Positions 24,629 to 35,645 of a DNA stretch of 64,000 bases are shown one piece after another (within the stretch, counting starts at the first letter, position 1; each line of letters begins with the position of its first letter). Source of the DNA: Salticus scenicus (lineage: Eukaryota; Arthropoda; Arachnida; Araneae; Salticidae). The DNA lies in the NCBI GenBank assembly GCA_963930645.1, contig OZ005661.1, positions 238,443,861 through 238,507,860 of the forward strand, read 5' to 3'. Position numbers and translations under genes: made by a program. The notes under the pieces were generated by a model. That model did no database searches. It was given only the letters and a program-made list of their open reading frames with translations, and had not been told where the DNA came from.

Positions 24629-25720
24629 TTTTTATTTTCTTCTATCTTCAATAGAAGAAAGTATTGGATTCGTAAAAATTTTCGATTTCGGGTTTTTGAT
24701 GGATTTACACGTTTTGAGAGGTGTAGAACACGATTTTACCATTTTTAGAAAATGTCTGTCTGTCTGTCTGTGTGTGTGTGTGTGTGTGTGACAAAATTTT
24801 GTGGCAACTGTATCTCTGGAACTACTGCACAGAATTTCATACAAATTGGTATGTCGTTGCACCTTGACATAAATTAGTGCCTATCAACTTTTGGTAAAAA
24901 TCGTCTTACAGGTTGCGTTGCCATCCCGTTTTTTCTAAATTTTCAACAGGGTGATAAAGGCAAAAATTTTCAAGATGTATATCTTTCGAAAGGTCTCGTC
25001 AGTACCTTTAAAACGAATGGTTGAACTATAAATCTGTGATAATTTAAAACAAAGTTATCGATTTTTTTACTTTTTACGAAAAAAAAACTTAGAAAAAAAA
25101 TCTTTTTTTTTTTTTTTCTCCCCTTAATTTTATCAAACTCCCACGGTTTCCGTGTTCTGACAAACTTAAACTAATTTTTGCTTTTTTCCCCTAATTTTGT
25201 CAAAGTCCTACGGTTTCCGTGTCTTGACAAACTTTAACATATTTTTGCATTTTTCCCTTAATTTTGTCCAAGTTCCACGGTTTCCGTGTTTTGACAAACT
25301 TTGACAAAATTTTGGGTAAAATGTGAAAATTATTCTAAATTTGTCAAAACACGGAAACCGTGGGACTTTGACAAAATTGGGGGGAAAATGCAAAAATTCG
25401 TTTAAGTTTGTCAGAACACGGAAACCGTGGGAGTTTGATAGAATTAAGGGGAGAAGAAAAAAAAAAAAAAAAAAAAAGTGGGACTTTGACAAAATTTTGG
25501 GTAAAATGTGAAAATTTGTTTAAGTCCCACTTTTTTTTTTTTTTTTTTTCCTCTCCCCTTAATTCTATCAAACTCCCACGGTTTCCGTGTTCTGACAAAC
25601 TTAAACTAATTTTTGCTTTTTTCCCCTAATTTTGTAAAAGTCCCACTTTTTTTTTTTTTATTATTGTTGCTGAGTGAATTTGTATAGGAAAAGATAGAAG
25701 AAAGTCATGTGGTGGCCACA
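24629..25720 (+). mobile_element. Hairpin-ended (Helentron-like) element, TTTCTTCTATC type, complete
   Basis: 5' hairpin TTTCTTCTAT/ATAGAAGAAA (24636-24645, 24651-24660), then GTATTGG, TTTTCGATTTCGGGTTTTTG and GGATTTACACG. A TCTG/TG microsatellite follows (24755-24790), then TATCTCTGGAAC. The 3' side has GATAGAAGAAAG (25693-25704), which is the inverse of the 5' hairpin arm. After it come TC, a TGTGG...CCACA hairpin (25708-25720), and ACATACTAG. The cargo 25100-25660 is an inverted array of CACGGTTTCCGTG-centred units. Confidence 0.65.
25130..25660. repeat. Direct and inverted array of CACGGTTTCCGTG units
   Basis: A unit of about 65 bp (CTAATTTTGTCAAAGTC, CACGGTTTCCGTG, TTGACAAAC) occurs three times on the plus strand (near 25143, 25208, 25270). 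It recurs inverted near 25353 and 25418, then again on the plus strand near 25577. The central word is itself palindromic (CACGG-TTT-CCGTG). A-runs and T-runs replace part of some units. The array forms alternating large hairpins and yields only repeat-derived open frames. Confidence 0.8.
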
Positions 25721-26679
25721 ACATACTAGTTTACGCTGAATTGCATTGCTTGGTATTTCGTGAAAACTTATATTTTCACGGCGACTGTCCGATTTACAAA
25801 ATGGAACGACGCAATACACCATATTATAAAAAAAAAACCTCTCACATTTGTTAAATTAATAAAACATAAACCATGAAGAACTCAATTGAATCGCGGGAAA
25901 TAAACAGAACTTTACGACACGGTATCAAGCGCCATCTACTGGCTATATTCTTCTTGTACTGTTGCCAAGTTTTCGAGCGACTCGCTAGGCATCTACTTAA
26001 GGAGGCTCTGATTGAACTATACTATAAAGAATTTCAAATAATTTGGGCCCATAAGATACAAGAATTCTTTTTTGTATTCTTGTAAAAAGAAAAAAAAAAA
26101 CTATAAATCCCACATTCATAAAGTACAGTTTCAACAACAGTGACTAAATTGCCTGTTCTGTTGTATCTTAATCGAATGAAGTGTTTAGATACTAGCACAT
26201 TGCAACGAATTCAGTTCGTAGGCTGCAAAGTATAAAACTTCTTTGTGCACCTGCAAATGAACTGTGAATCTTAAACTCATGTAAATCTATACAATGAGTA
26301 CGATAATGACCAGTGACAAACAGACAAACTTATGAAATTTGAGTTATATTGAATGCAGCATTTGAACGCTATCATGATCACACATTCTCTCTCACACATA
26401 CATACACATCATCATAAAATAGTGTAAAAGAATTTACGTGATTTCAAAACATATAGATACGCCAAAATCTCGAAGTCGGATTTTTTTCTTGATTTGAATA
26501 CTCACCTTACAAACTATACTGCATGCTTAAAGTAGGACAAAAAGAAAAAAAATCTAGAGTGACTTCACTCGACTTTCCGAACATTGAGTAATGTTTTGTA
26601 GATAAAGTAAAGAAAGAGGAGTTGTTAAACAAACAAAAGAGAGAAAACCATAACAGAGTTTTTGAGTATTTTTCTCCAT

Positions 26680-27370
26680 ATATTACACAATGTTTTATTT
26701 AACGCTGCTGAGCTTTGAGCCCATAGATCATAATGTTAAAGAATTTTTCGATGTCCCCCAGTAAAAATCTATAAATGCTAGATTTACCAAAATGCTTATA
26801 GTTAGTGCAACAGTGATTTAAAATATTCATATAAATTTTCAGCTCAACTGAATAAGGTGTTTAGATGCTATCGCACTTTTAAAAATTTGGTCCCATAGGC
26901 CATGATGATAAAGAATTTTTCTTTGTGTCCCTGCAAAAAAACTGTAAGTGCTACATTCATCAAAATCTATACAGTTGGTGCAACTGTGACCTATAACATG
27001 TGTACAAATATTTTGCTCAGATTAATAAGGCGTTTAGAAGCTATCACACTTTTAAAAATTTGGCCCCATAGGCCATAACGATAAAGAATTTTTCTTTGTG
27101 TCCCTGTAAAAAAACTATAAGTGCTAGATTCTCCAAAATCTATACAGACTGAGTATCTGTGACCTATAATATGTGTATAATTTTTTTGCTCAATTGAATA
27201 AGGCGTTTAGATGCTATCTCACTTTTAAGAATTTGGTCCCATAGGCCATAATGATAAAGAATTTTTCTTTGTGTCCCTGTAAAAAAACTATAAGTGCTAG
27301 ATTCATCAAAATCAATAGAGTTCGTGCTACGGTGACTTGCAACATGCGTACCAACTTACAGATCATTCGA
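26680..27370. repeat. Tandem repeat, about four units of 170-175 bp
   Basis: Each unit carries AAGGCGTTTAGATGCTAT, an ATTTGG.CCCATAGGCCATAA block, AAAGAATTTTTCTTTGTG, CCCTGTAAAAAAACTATAAG, and an ATCAAAATCTATACAG..GGTGC block. The units lie near 26690, 26850, 27025 and 27200. Two related inverted units occur at 33760-34120 inside another element of the same subtype, so the tandem units are part of the mobile element, not independent satellite. Confidence 0.85.
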
Positions 27371-27437
27371 ACAAAGCGTTTAGACGCTAGCGTGTTCACA
27401 CACACACACACACACACATACATACATACACACATAC

Positions 27438-27577
27438 CAGTGGCGGATTTAAGGGGGCCCCCCCGAAAGTACTGACATTCCCAATTGAATAGTACATTTG
27501 CAAACTTTTCATTGATCTGGAATTACATCTTGAAAAATCTTAGCCCCCCCAAAAGTTAAGTTCTGGATCCGCCACTG
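27438..27577. mobile_element. hAT MITE, family CAGTGGCGGAT, copy 1 (140 bp)
   Basis: It begins CAGTGGCGGATTTAAGGG and ends TCTGGATCCGCCACTG. The 8 bp ACACATAC flank it exactly on both sides (27430-27437, 27578-27585). It is inserted in the microsatellite of the surrounding hairpin-ended element, so it is younger than that element. A second copy is at 61195-61372. Confidence 0.9.
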
Positions 27578-28239
27578 ACACATACATACATACATCATCA
27601 TAAAAATAGTGAAAACGGCTCAGGGGACCTCGAAACGTATAGAAACATCAAAATCTCAAATTCGGATTTTTGACATGATTACAGTACTTTCCTCACTATA
27701 GTGTTTGGAAAGTAAAAAAAAAAAAAAGTGCTACATTAGACTCTGTTGAAACGAAAATAATTGTAATACCGTTTTTAACAGAAGGGTCAGAATGCTTGGG
27801 TCCTTGCCTATCAATTTTTTTTCCATAATTTCTTAAAACTAGAATCTGTCAAGTAAAATTATGTATGTGTACAGTTTATGTACATGCGTATAAAATTTCT
27901 GTGTACAGTTCTATAAATATGTTGATGTTGATTGGGATGAGGTGTACTCGCTACTGCTACTGATGTACTCTCAAAGAATGTATGTACCCTTGTAATTTTT
28001 ATAACGAATGATTAAAAATAAATAACAAATATTTTTTAATTAAGAAAATCATGTTTTGAAAAAAGAAGACAGTTTTAATATATATCAAAGAAATAATAAT
28101 AATAAAAGAAATTCAAAATAACGAAAAAGCCTTTAATAAAAGTTCGGAAAGCTGTTGCTAACATCTAAAAAGAAACAAATTTATTTTGGTTTTGGTTTCT
28201 TTTTATAGAAACACGTTTGCAGATCAAAAGCTATTCATC

Positions 28240-28666
28240 CAGTGATGCCAGATGGTCGAAAATTATTTCCCCAAACAGGTCTTCAAATTTCCCCAAATCA
28301 GGGTTTTTTTTTTCGAAAAAATCCCCAACTTGATTTCTACTTAAAAGGGAAAATGAAATTTTTCCAAAAAAAAAAAAATATCAAGCAGATTTTTCTATGA
28401 TTTAAGCTCAGATTTTTCCCCAAATGAAGGCAATTTTTGAAAAAAAAATCCCCAAATAACAATAAAGCTATTGAAAGTCTCTAGTCGTAGGGATAAGTCA
28501 TTACGTTGCCAACATTGACAGAAAATTGAAGAACTCCCCAGATTTGTCCCCAAAAATTTTAGAATTCCCCCAAAAAGTCCCTACAAACATTTGATCCCCA
28601 AAATTGTCCCCAGAAGCCTCAAAAATCCCCCCAAATGGGGACAAAATCCCCAATCTGGCATCACTG
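28240..28666. mobile_element. hAT MITE, family CAGTGATGCCAGA, copy 2
   Basis: Same termini and body as copy 1 at 2904-3309. The flanks are a perfect 8-bp duplication TATTCATC (28232-28239, 28667-28674). The perfect duplication and small divergence from copy 1 point to comparatively recent activity. No transposase. Confidence 0.92.
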
Positions 28667-28674
28667 TATTCATC

Positions 28675-29455
28675 TACCACCGCCTTTGATAAATGCAAAT
28701 CAAGCAGAAGTTCTCTCTTACTTTCTGATTGGCTCTGGTAGCTTTTGCGTAATATGATTTTCCGCCAGGTTACTTCCTTCTTCTCGGTCAGTGAGAGGAA
28801 AACATATCCATACTTTTATTTTGTTGAAGAATATTAATATTAATACAAAATTAATTGAAATTTAAATGCAGCGTTTATTCAGCGTTTTTTGCTATGTGGA
28901 ATTTAGTAATTTGACAAAACTGCAGATTATTAATTGTAATATAATAACTAATCTTCATTCATCCCAAACTCCTCTTATAATAATAATAATGATAATAATA
29001 ATAACTCATTACAATGATCTAACAACAGGAAGGAAGACTAGAATTAATGAACATAGAAACACATAAACTATTAGAATAAGAAGGTGGAACAGAGACCACC
29101 ATGGCGAGATTAAACAAGTTTGAAGGGCGCTTAACTTTCCCCAAAACCTCTGTAAGACCATATTATAACAGTTTAATATTGTAACAATGTAAAATGAAGA
29201 TAATAAATATTGCAAAAAGAAAAACATACGTATTTAAAAATAGAGGATTAATAATAATAAACATGTACAGGGCAACTCAGTATCAACATTATAATAGAAT
29301 GAAATTTAATGGTAACAAGAGAAAAAAAATATATTAATTGAATTAATTGAAATAAATGGGAATTATATGCATACGTGTTTTGTGTGTTATGATTTTTTTT
29401 CTTTTTCTTCTCTCTCTCTCTCTTTTTTCTTCTGTACCAAATTTTTAGTATACTA
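28675..29455. other. AT-rich stretch, no gene seen
   Basis: A TAA/TGA trinucleotide tract lies near 28976-29003 and a CT tract near 29411-29422. Short open frames on both strands have no recognisable motif. Nothing further supported. Confidence 0.4.
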
Positions 29456-29463
29456 TATTATTA

Positions 29464-30240
29464 GTTCCCCACCATACTATAGGTATGGGGAACTTAGGTA
29501 ATCGTGAAAATTTTCGACCTCGGTTTTTTGACTTTTTTACACGTTTTCAGGTGTGAGGAATCCGAAAATGACAAAATTTGTATGATGTCGGTCTGTAGGG
29601 TGTCTGTTAGTGTGTTAGTCCGTTAGTCCGTTAGTTTGTTAGTCTGTGTACACGATATCTCAAGAACAAATTGTTGCAGAGAGGTCAGATCAGTTTTAAA
29701 ATATTACTTTCGACACTGGTAAGAACCCTATTCATTTGCAACATTCGAATTCAAAAACTTCGTAAGTTATTAGAAATTTACGATTTTCTCAACATGGGAG
29801 AATAGGACAAAAATTGACTTAAACGTGCATTAAATGGAAACTTTTTACTGCAAAAATATCAGACCAGTTTTAAAATATCAGTTTTGATGCCAGAATGAAC
29901 ATCAGTAACTATAAATATGCTACTTTGAAAATTTCGCAAGTTATTGGAAATTTACGAATTTCTTAACATGGCAGTATAGGGCAAAATTTCCCATAAACGT
30001 CAATTTTAATATTCCTGGCTTCCCCTCCACTCAAAATCTTGAATAATGCCAAAGGCCGTAGCACCAGTTGTGAAATAGATTTTTATGGCCGGAAATATTG
30101 ACGTATTAACTGAATACAAATTAAAAAACACAACTTGAGAGAGTACATGCGAAGTAATGCAACAACTCAGGAAATCTTCAGAAATAGACATTATTCAAGC
30201 TGCTGACTTATTTTATTTAAATATTTTAAAAATATTAAAC
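29464..30240 (+). mobile_element. Hairpin-ended element, 5' part (GTTCCCCA type)
   Basis: A GTTCCCCACCATAC...GTATGGGGAAC hairpin (29464-29493) is followed by family wording (AAAATTTTCGACCTCGGTTT, TTTTTACACGTTTTCAGGTG), repeated TTAGTC/TGTCTG words (29585-29645), and ATATCTCAAGAACAAA. Two diverged internal units of about 165 bp follow (29680-30000). I find no matching 3' end before the LTR-like repeat at 30244, so the right limit is uncertain. Confidence 0.5.
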
Positions 30241-30243
30241 ATC

Positions 30244-30898
30244 TGTGGTGACCATATACGAGAATATAAAAATTAATAAAAATTTTCAAAGTTGTTACAA
30301 AGTACGGAGTGGAGGGGGAGCCAGGAGCCCCAACAACGACGTCTTGATAGCTTACATTTGTGGGATGAAGTGACGCATGGATTTCTTGATTAATTTCGCC
30401 AGAGCTCTAGTCGACGCCAAATTCAAAAAGTAGAGAAAAAATGGTTGTAATTATGTTACGTATAAATACATACAATTTTTTAAAAGGTTACCACATGATT
30501 ATAATTCAAACGGTACTCACTAAACGCCAAAACACGCCATGAGAACCGGAACTTTTAAGCAAAAATTAACGTGCCATATTATGAGATAAAGAATGCACAC
30601 AAGGCGACAAACTGCCTTTATTTTGTAAGATGAAAAGAAACCAAATTAGGAAAGTCAAAACAAGCTATTGTAGATCTGCATTAATGTTAAAGAACGAATA
30701 ATATATGATCAAAGGTTTCGATAGAGTTGCAATTAGAAAAAGATACATGTGTGGAAGAGGGAGAATGTAAAAATTTAAAGAACATACTGTTTGTGAATTT
30801 AAGTTACAATTTAGAGGTCATAAACATGTGTTCGTTAGTTTAATTTAATTTTTAATATAATAATATATTTTTTAGAATATGTGATTATCGCCATCACA
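30244..30898 (+). repeat. LTR-like dispersed repeat, copy 1 (about 655 bp)
   Basis: It starts TGTGGTGACC and ends CGCCATCACA, i.e. TG...CA. A TATAAATA box lies at 30461-30468 and an AGATAAAG-like signal further on. A second copy in the same orientation lies at 38398-39054. I see no retroviral-type frames between them and no clear primer-binding site or target duplication. They are therefore more likely solo LTRs or another non-coding element than the two ends of one provirus. Confidence 0.5.
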
Positions 30899-31934
30899 TC
30901 GTCATAGTGCTAAAATATGTTCAAAGTTAAATGTTGTAACTGTAAACAGAAATTTAAAGTGCTACTTAATTTTATTGGAAATTTAAAAGTTTTATTGAAA
31001 TTTGTTGAACTTTAAAGTTTTTGTTGCAATTTAAGGTTGGAGAGTGAAACAATTGAGTTGAAGAGATTTCGTTGAAATTTCGAGTTTTTACTCCATAATT
31101 TTTCTTACTATCTTTTCTTTTCTTCTTCTTCTTCTTAATTATTTCTTATATTAACAGTGAATATAAGGTATGTAAAATCTTTTTTTTTTTCTTTTGAAGA
31201 CGGAGAATAAATGTCGCAGAGCTTTGCGTAAAATATGGTGATTCATAAATGCTGCAGACTGGAAAGTATTAGATAAAAAAAAAAAAAGAAAGAAAGAAAG
31301 TATAAAATATGTTTCTTTTTACTTTTTTAAATCCTTTTCCTTCGAAAAAAATATAAAATAAAATAAAATAAATAAATAAATATATTTTTGCACCTTGGTT
31401 CCGCTTTCCTGAACAGTGTTTTTTGGAGGAATAAAATAAATAAATAAATAAAAATTCCACTGTTACATAAGTAGGACAAGTTCGTGTTTTTACTTCCGAG
31501 TCTGAGGCATTGAAAAGGGGTGGTCGGGTTCAACAAACGAAGAACAATTTTTACACAGGTGTGTGTGTTTTCGTGCACTTTCAAGAAGATTCTTTGGGTG
31601 TGGGGGGGGGGGGGGGGTGAGTGACGAACTATTTGCGACCTTATTTTGAATTGTTTGTCGTTGCTGCTTTTTCAATCGCTTTTTCTCAGAATATCTTTGT
31701 AATTTGACCTACAAGAGACTCCTGAATTATTTTTTTTATTATTTTCTACATTTTTAAGAAATTTGAAAAAGTGTTTCTAAATACTTTTACTTTTTATGTA
31801 TTTTTAAGATGAAAAGAGTACTTCTTTCTAATAGAAATAAGAAAAATTAAAGAACACACTTTTATTGAAATGTGAACTAAAAAGCCCAAAATATCTATCT
31901 TTATAGTATTAAAATGCAGGGTAAGAAAAAAATC

Positions 31935-31952
31935 GTGTCAGTGACACACCAT
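31935..31952 (+). mobile_element. Orphan 3' end of a hairpin-ended element
   Basis: The sequence GGTAAGAAAAAAATC is followed by a perfect GTGTC-AGT-GACAC hairpin (31935-31947) and ACC. This is the layout of the end at 35612-35640 (GGTAAGAGAAAG, GTGTG...CACAC, CAGAT). No matching 5' hairpin is clear upstream. Confidence 0.45.
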
Positions 31953-32023
31953 AATATTTACACCTTTAATAAAAACAAGCAATATAAATAACTTAGAGTT
32001 AAACAAAAACCATTTTTAAAAAA

Positions 32024-32108
32024 TCTTCCCTGACTGGGCTCGAACGTTAGACCTTTAGGTTCGTAGCCGGGAGCTTTACCTCACAGCCACAGCGTTCACG
32101 TAGGGGAA
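32024..32108 (-). repeat. tRNA-like SINE or tRNA pseudogene fragment
   Basis: On the minus strand TGGCTGTGAGGTAAAGC resembles a pol III A box with a D-arm. CGTTCGAGCCC, about 45 bp downstream, resembles a B box. An acceptor stem does not pair and the anticodon arm is poor, so it is not a functional tRNA. A purine/AT tail follows. Confidence 0.4.
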
Positions 32109-32109
32109 G

Positions 32110-33620
32110 TCTTTTTGTACAATATAGATTTTTTGTTTGCTTCCAGACCGGTTACAAACATACATACAGGTGAAGCTAATAAAAGCGTGTTAAAAAAAGA
32201 AAAAAGAAAAGAAAAGTCCTTTTGCAGTAGACCCCCTTCAATAAAGCGACAATAATCCGACAACCATCACTTAATGATATACATATATCAAAATATGTTT
32301 TTAGTAATGCAAAATATTTAAAATATGAAAAAAAAAAAAACTTATAATAAACTTACATGAAAACCAAAAATTGTAGAACAAAACTAAAGTAAAACTTAAT
32401 TAAAAAATGTAGAATAAATGAATTAAACTGCCAAAAATACCCCGTATGGATTGAGACATACGTGCGGGTTGTATATACATATATATATAACCAGTAGGTT
32501 ACGTGCGGGGTTATATACAAGTATATATATAGTGGGGCTTTATCTAATTCCACTTTTCTTCCGTTTTCTTCTTATTCTTCTCTCTCTCTCTTTTTCTTTT
32601 TAGTAATATGCTTACCTATTTATGACTTTTTCTGCAATTTACTAAAATTTGAAAAAGTGTTGATATTATTTATTAATTTATTCCTTTACATTTTCAAGAA
32701 AAGTTAAATTGTTTGTTAATTCGTTTTAGAATGATGAACTATTTGTGACTTTGTTTGTCATCACAGAATTGCATACCGGCGATTTTCGGAATATTTTTAT
32801 AATTTGACCTACAACAGGTTCTTGAGAATATTTTAAAAGTCTTTTCTTCCTTTTAAAACTATTGAAAAGCTTCAATGAAATTTTACGATTTTTTATTTTT
32901 ATTTATTTTTTAAACCAATTGATGAATTTTTTTTTAAACTATTTTAGAGTTTTTATTAATTGTACTTAACTTTAAATAAGTGTTTATTTCATTTATGTAT
33001 TTATTATAAATTTTCAAGAAGAAATCGCTTTAATTTTAGAATTATTATGTATTATTACACACACATATATAAATGATAGATATCGTAATAAAATTTAATC
33101 TTAAATTTAAGCAATTAATAGATACAAAACAATACCAACACAAAATAATAGAACTGATTTTAACTTATAGGAAAAACTGACACAAGATTGTTGCAATACA
33201 GATTAAGAGCCAATAAGACACAAAAACAATTTAAGTTACTTACGCCGACATGAATTATAATAATTAAAAAAAGGACCATTAAACTTAATGACAGAGAAAA
33301 CAAATAAATAACCACAGAAATAATTATTTATTTATTTATTATTTATTTATTGTTTTACTCAACTTTGAAAAATTGTTCGTTTTATTTTATTTACTTAGTT
33401 TTTCTTAAAATTTCCTTTTTTTAATTAAATTAATTTATTTTTTAATCGCGAACTATTTGCAATCCACTATGCATTTTTCTCCCTTCCCTACGGTAATTTT
33501 CAAAACGTAGGTTTGACATTTGACCTACCAGGAAATACTGAGAATGTTTTAGAAGTACTGATTTAGAAAGAGTTTTTAAATATTTTTGTTTTTGTAAAAT
33601 TCAAAAAAGAATATTTTTAT
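32110..33620. other. AT-rich stretch, no gene seen
   Basis: TA-rich tracts near 32475-32530, CT repeats at 32580-32592 and ATTT repeats near 33325-33350. The phrase AATATTTTTATAATTTGACCTACAA recurs in diverged form near 31690, 32790, 33510, 36410 and 37160 at irregular spacing, suggesting an old repeated unit of several hundred bp. No coding evidence. Confidence 0.4.
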
Positions 33621-34170
33621 CTTTTAGACAATATTTTTATTTTCCGAGCATACATAAAAAATTCGATTTTGAGACTTGGGTGTATCCATATGTTCTATAG
33701 AACCTGAGTTCATGTTTGCTATATTTTAACGGTGATATATGTATGTATGTGAGTAAACACGATAGCGTCTAAACTTTTTGATCGATTGAGTTGAAAATTG
33801 GTACGTGTGTTAAAGGTCACCGTAGCAAGAACCCTACTGATTTTGGTGAAACTAGCTGTTATAATTTTTTACAGGGACATAAAGAAAAATTTCTTTATTT
33901 TTATGACCTATGGACCCAAATTATTTAAAGTGCTATAGTGTCAGAATGCTTTATCCAGTTGAGCTGAAAATTTATATACATGCTATAGGTCTCTGTCCCA
34001 CGAACTCTATAGATTTTAGTGAACCTAACGCTTATAGATTTTTATAGGGACACGGTGAAATATTCTTTATCCTTATGATCCATGGGCTAAAATTATTCAA
34101 AATGCTATAGCGTTGAATTAGAGAACATATTATACGGAGAAAAATACTCAAACACCGTATTATATTTTTT

Positions 34171-34606
34171 ACTTTCTCTTACCCATAAGGTAGAGAAAGT
34201 ATTGTTTTAGGGTCAAATTTTCGAAAGGGAGCTTTTGTTATATTTACATGTTCTGAGGTCCCCTGAATACGAAAATCATGTTTTTAGCGAATGGTCTGTG
34301 TTTCTGTGTGTGTGTTATCAGCATATCTCAAGAACAAACAATAGCAGAAATTCCAAACTCGGTATTCAAAATGTGCAGCATATATAGGGATGTTACACTA
34401 AGCTTTTCGTTGAGATGAAGCAAATAGTTCGTGTACAGGGACACCCGAGAGAATTTAAATACATTACGTCTATGGGAGAAATTGCGGGTAAGTAGAGTTT
34501 AACAGCTATAGACTGCACTAAACCAAATGAAACGAATATATATTTTTTATATGCGTGAAAACATAACATGTCTCATGGTAGGGAAATCATTCCCTGCTCA
34601 TAATTC

Positions 34607-34658
<52 letters not shown>

Positions 34659-35645
34659 CAGGGCTACACAAAAGAACTAGATTATAGTGCGACAATAGCT
34701 GAAAACTAATGGAAGTGTATTTCAGATTATGCCATGTATTATTACTATGGAATTAAATAGGTGCACGATGTGTTCTGCACATAATCTTCAAAAGATATAC
34801 AGCGCTGCGAATGTTTAAGCGATGACCTTCTTTTATATTGTTAGTGGAAGTGCTTTACTATAATATTTTACCATTTCCAGGACAGCTGCTCAGAAATTGA
34901 AGTGAATTCTTCATAGGCATATGGTAAACAATGTATATTTTTAAGCTAAATATTCATGGCAAGAAATTAAAACTTCTTCCCACACCATAAATTTTAAATC
35001 AGCACGTCTAAATAATAAATTTTAAATCAGCTATTGTCTGTACGCCAGTTTTTTAATTTATTTTTGAGTGCTGATTTAAAATTTATGGTGTGTGAAAAAG
35101 TTTTAATTTCTTGCTATTGTCTGTACGCCAGTTTTTGAATTTATTTTTGTTTTTGGTAAATATTCATGGCTTGTTTTTTGTATATTTACACGTTTTGAGG
35201 CTTCCGGATTACCAAAGGCAAGTTTTTTAACTTTTGATCTTTGTCTGTGTCTTTTAGAGTGACTTAAAAACGCAGGAGATCCAAAAGTTGTATTTTCAAG
35301 TTAATATAAGTTTGTTTCTGAAAAAAGTTTGATCAAGACTGATTAGTTACAAGGAATGTTGCATGTGAAAATTGTCTGTATAATTTTAAATAAACTTTTA
35401 ATTTTAATAACAGAATTCAATTCTATATAAATGTAGGTTCATTAATGAAACGGGGGGTTGAGGGAAGGCGGTATCCCCCCTCACACAGAACTAATTATCA
35501 TATAAAACTCTTCCGAAGCCTAATGTGAATTGTTTTAACATAGGTTTACATAACTGTACTCTTTACCTTACCTCTTAATCTCCAACCTGTATTTATAGCA
35601 TTAAATTTCAGGGTAAGAGAAAGCCGTGTGAGTGACACACCAGAT
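34171..35645 (+). mobile_element. Hairpin-ended (Helentron-like) element, CTTTCTCTTACC type, complete
   Basis: 5' hairpin ACTTTCTCTTACC/GGTAGAGAAAGT (34171-34200), then GTATTG, family block, TCTGTGTGTGTG near 34300, and ATATCTCAAGAACAAACAA. 3' end: GGTAAGAGAAAG (35612-35623), exactly the inverse of the 5' hairpin arm, then a perfect GTGTG-AGTGA-CACAC hairpin (35626-35640) and CAGAT. It sits in a T-tract of the element 33640-35740. The cargo includes a (TTA)n tract (34609-34656) and a foldback at 34958-35117. Confidence 0.7.
34958..35117. repeat. Foldback with arms of about 45 bp and a duplicated flank
   Basis: GCAAGAAATTAAAACTTC...ATTTTAAATCAGCA on the left is the near-perfect inverse of TGCTGATTTAAAAT...AGTTTTAATTTCTTGC on the right. 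The sequence TATTGTCTGTACGCCAGTTT occurs in the loop and again just after the right arm. The ATAAATTTTAAATCAGC segment is also directly repeated in the left part. Confidence 0.8.

Larger units (their letters stand above)
22164..26010. mobile_element. hAT-like element with 23-bp inverted termini (3.8 kb, non-coding)
   Basis: It starts CAGAGCCTCCTTAAGTAAAT and ends with the inverse (ATCTACTTAAGGAGGCTCTG), about 22 of 23 positions paired. ATTGAAC flanks it directly on both sides (22157-22163, 26011-26017), a 7-bp duplication close to the 8 bp usual for hAT. The interior has no transposase that I can recognise. It contains younger hairpin-ended elements (23732 onward and 24629-25720). A 70-codon frame at 25873-26085 overlaps the right terminus and is not credible. 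Confidence 0.65.
21706..26530 (-). mobile_element. Hairpin-ended element, TTTCCGAACAT type, split by a hAT-like insertion
   Basis: Left end: GGAGTAACTCC hairpin (about 21710-21720), then CGATTTTCCGAACAT, as in the copy at 26557. The first part runs to 22163. The text resumes after 26010 with the family's tandem-unit wording (GGGCCCATAAG, AAGAATTC, TTCTTGTAAAAAG, ACTATAAATCC), the CACACA microsatellite near 26385-26405, and a decayed right end near 26500-26520. Together the two parts total about 1 kb, similar to the 26557-27713 copy. Joining them is inference from order and orientation. Confidence 0.5.
26557..27713 (-). mobile_element. Hairpin-ended (Helentron-like) element, CTTTCCGAACAT type, complete
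   Basis: Left (3') end: perfect GAGTGA-CT-TCACTC hairpin (26557-26570) preceded by AATCTA, then subterminal CTTTCCGAACAT (26573-26584). Right (5') end: ACTTTCC/GGAAAGT hairpin (27686-27692, 27707-27713) followed by an A-run. Its arm, read on the minus strand, is CTTTCCAAACAC, 10 of 12 matching the subterminal word. The interior has about four tandem units of 170-175 bp (26680-27370), a CA/CATA microsatellite, and a hAT MITE at 27438-27577. Confidence 0.65.
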
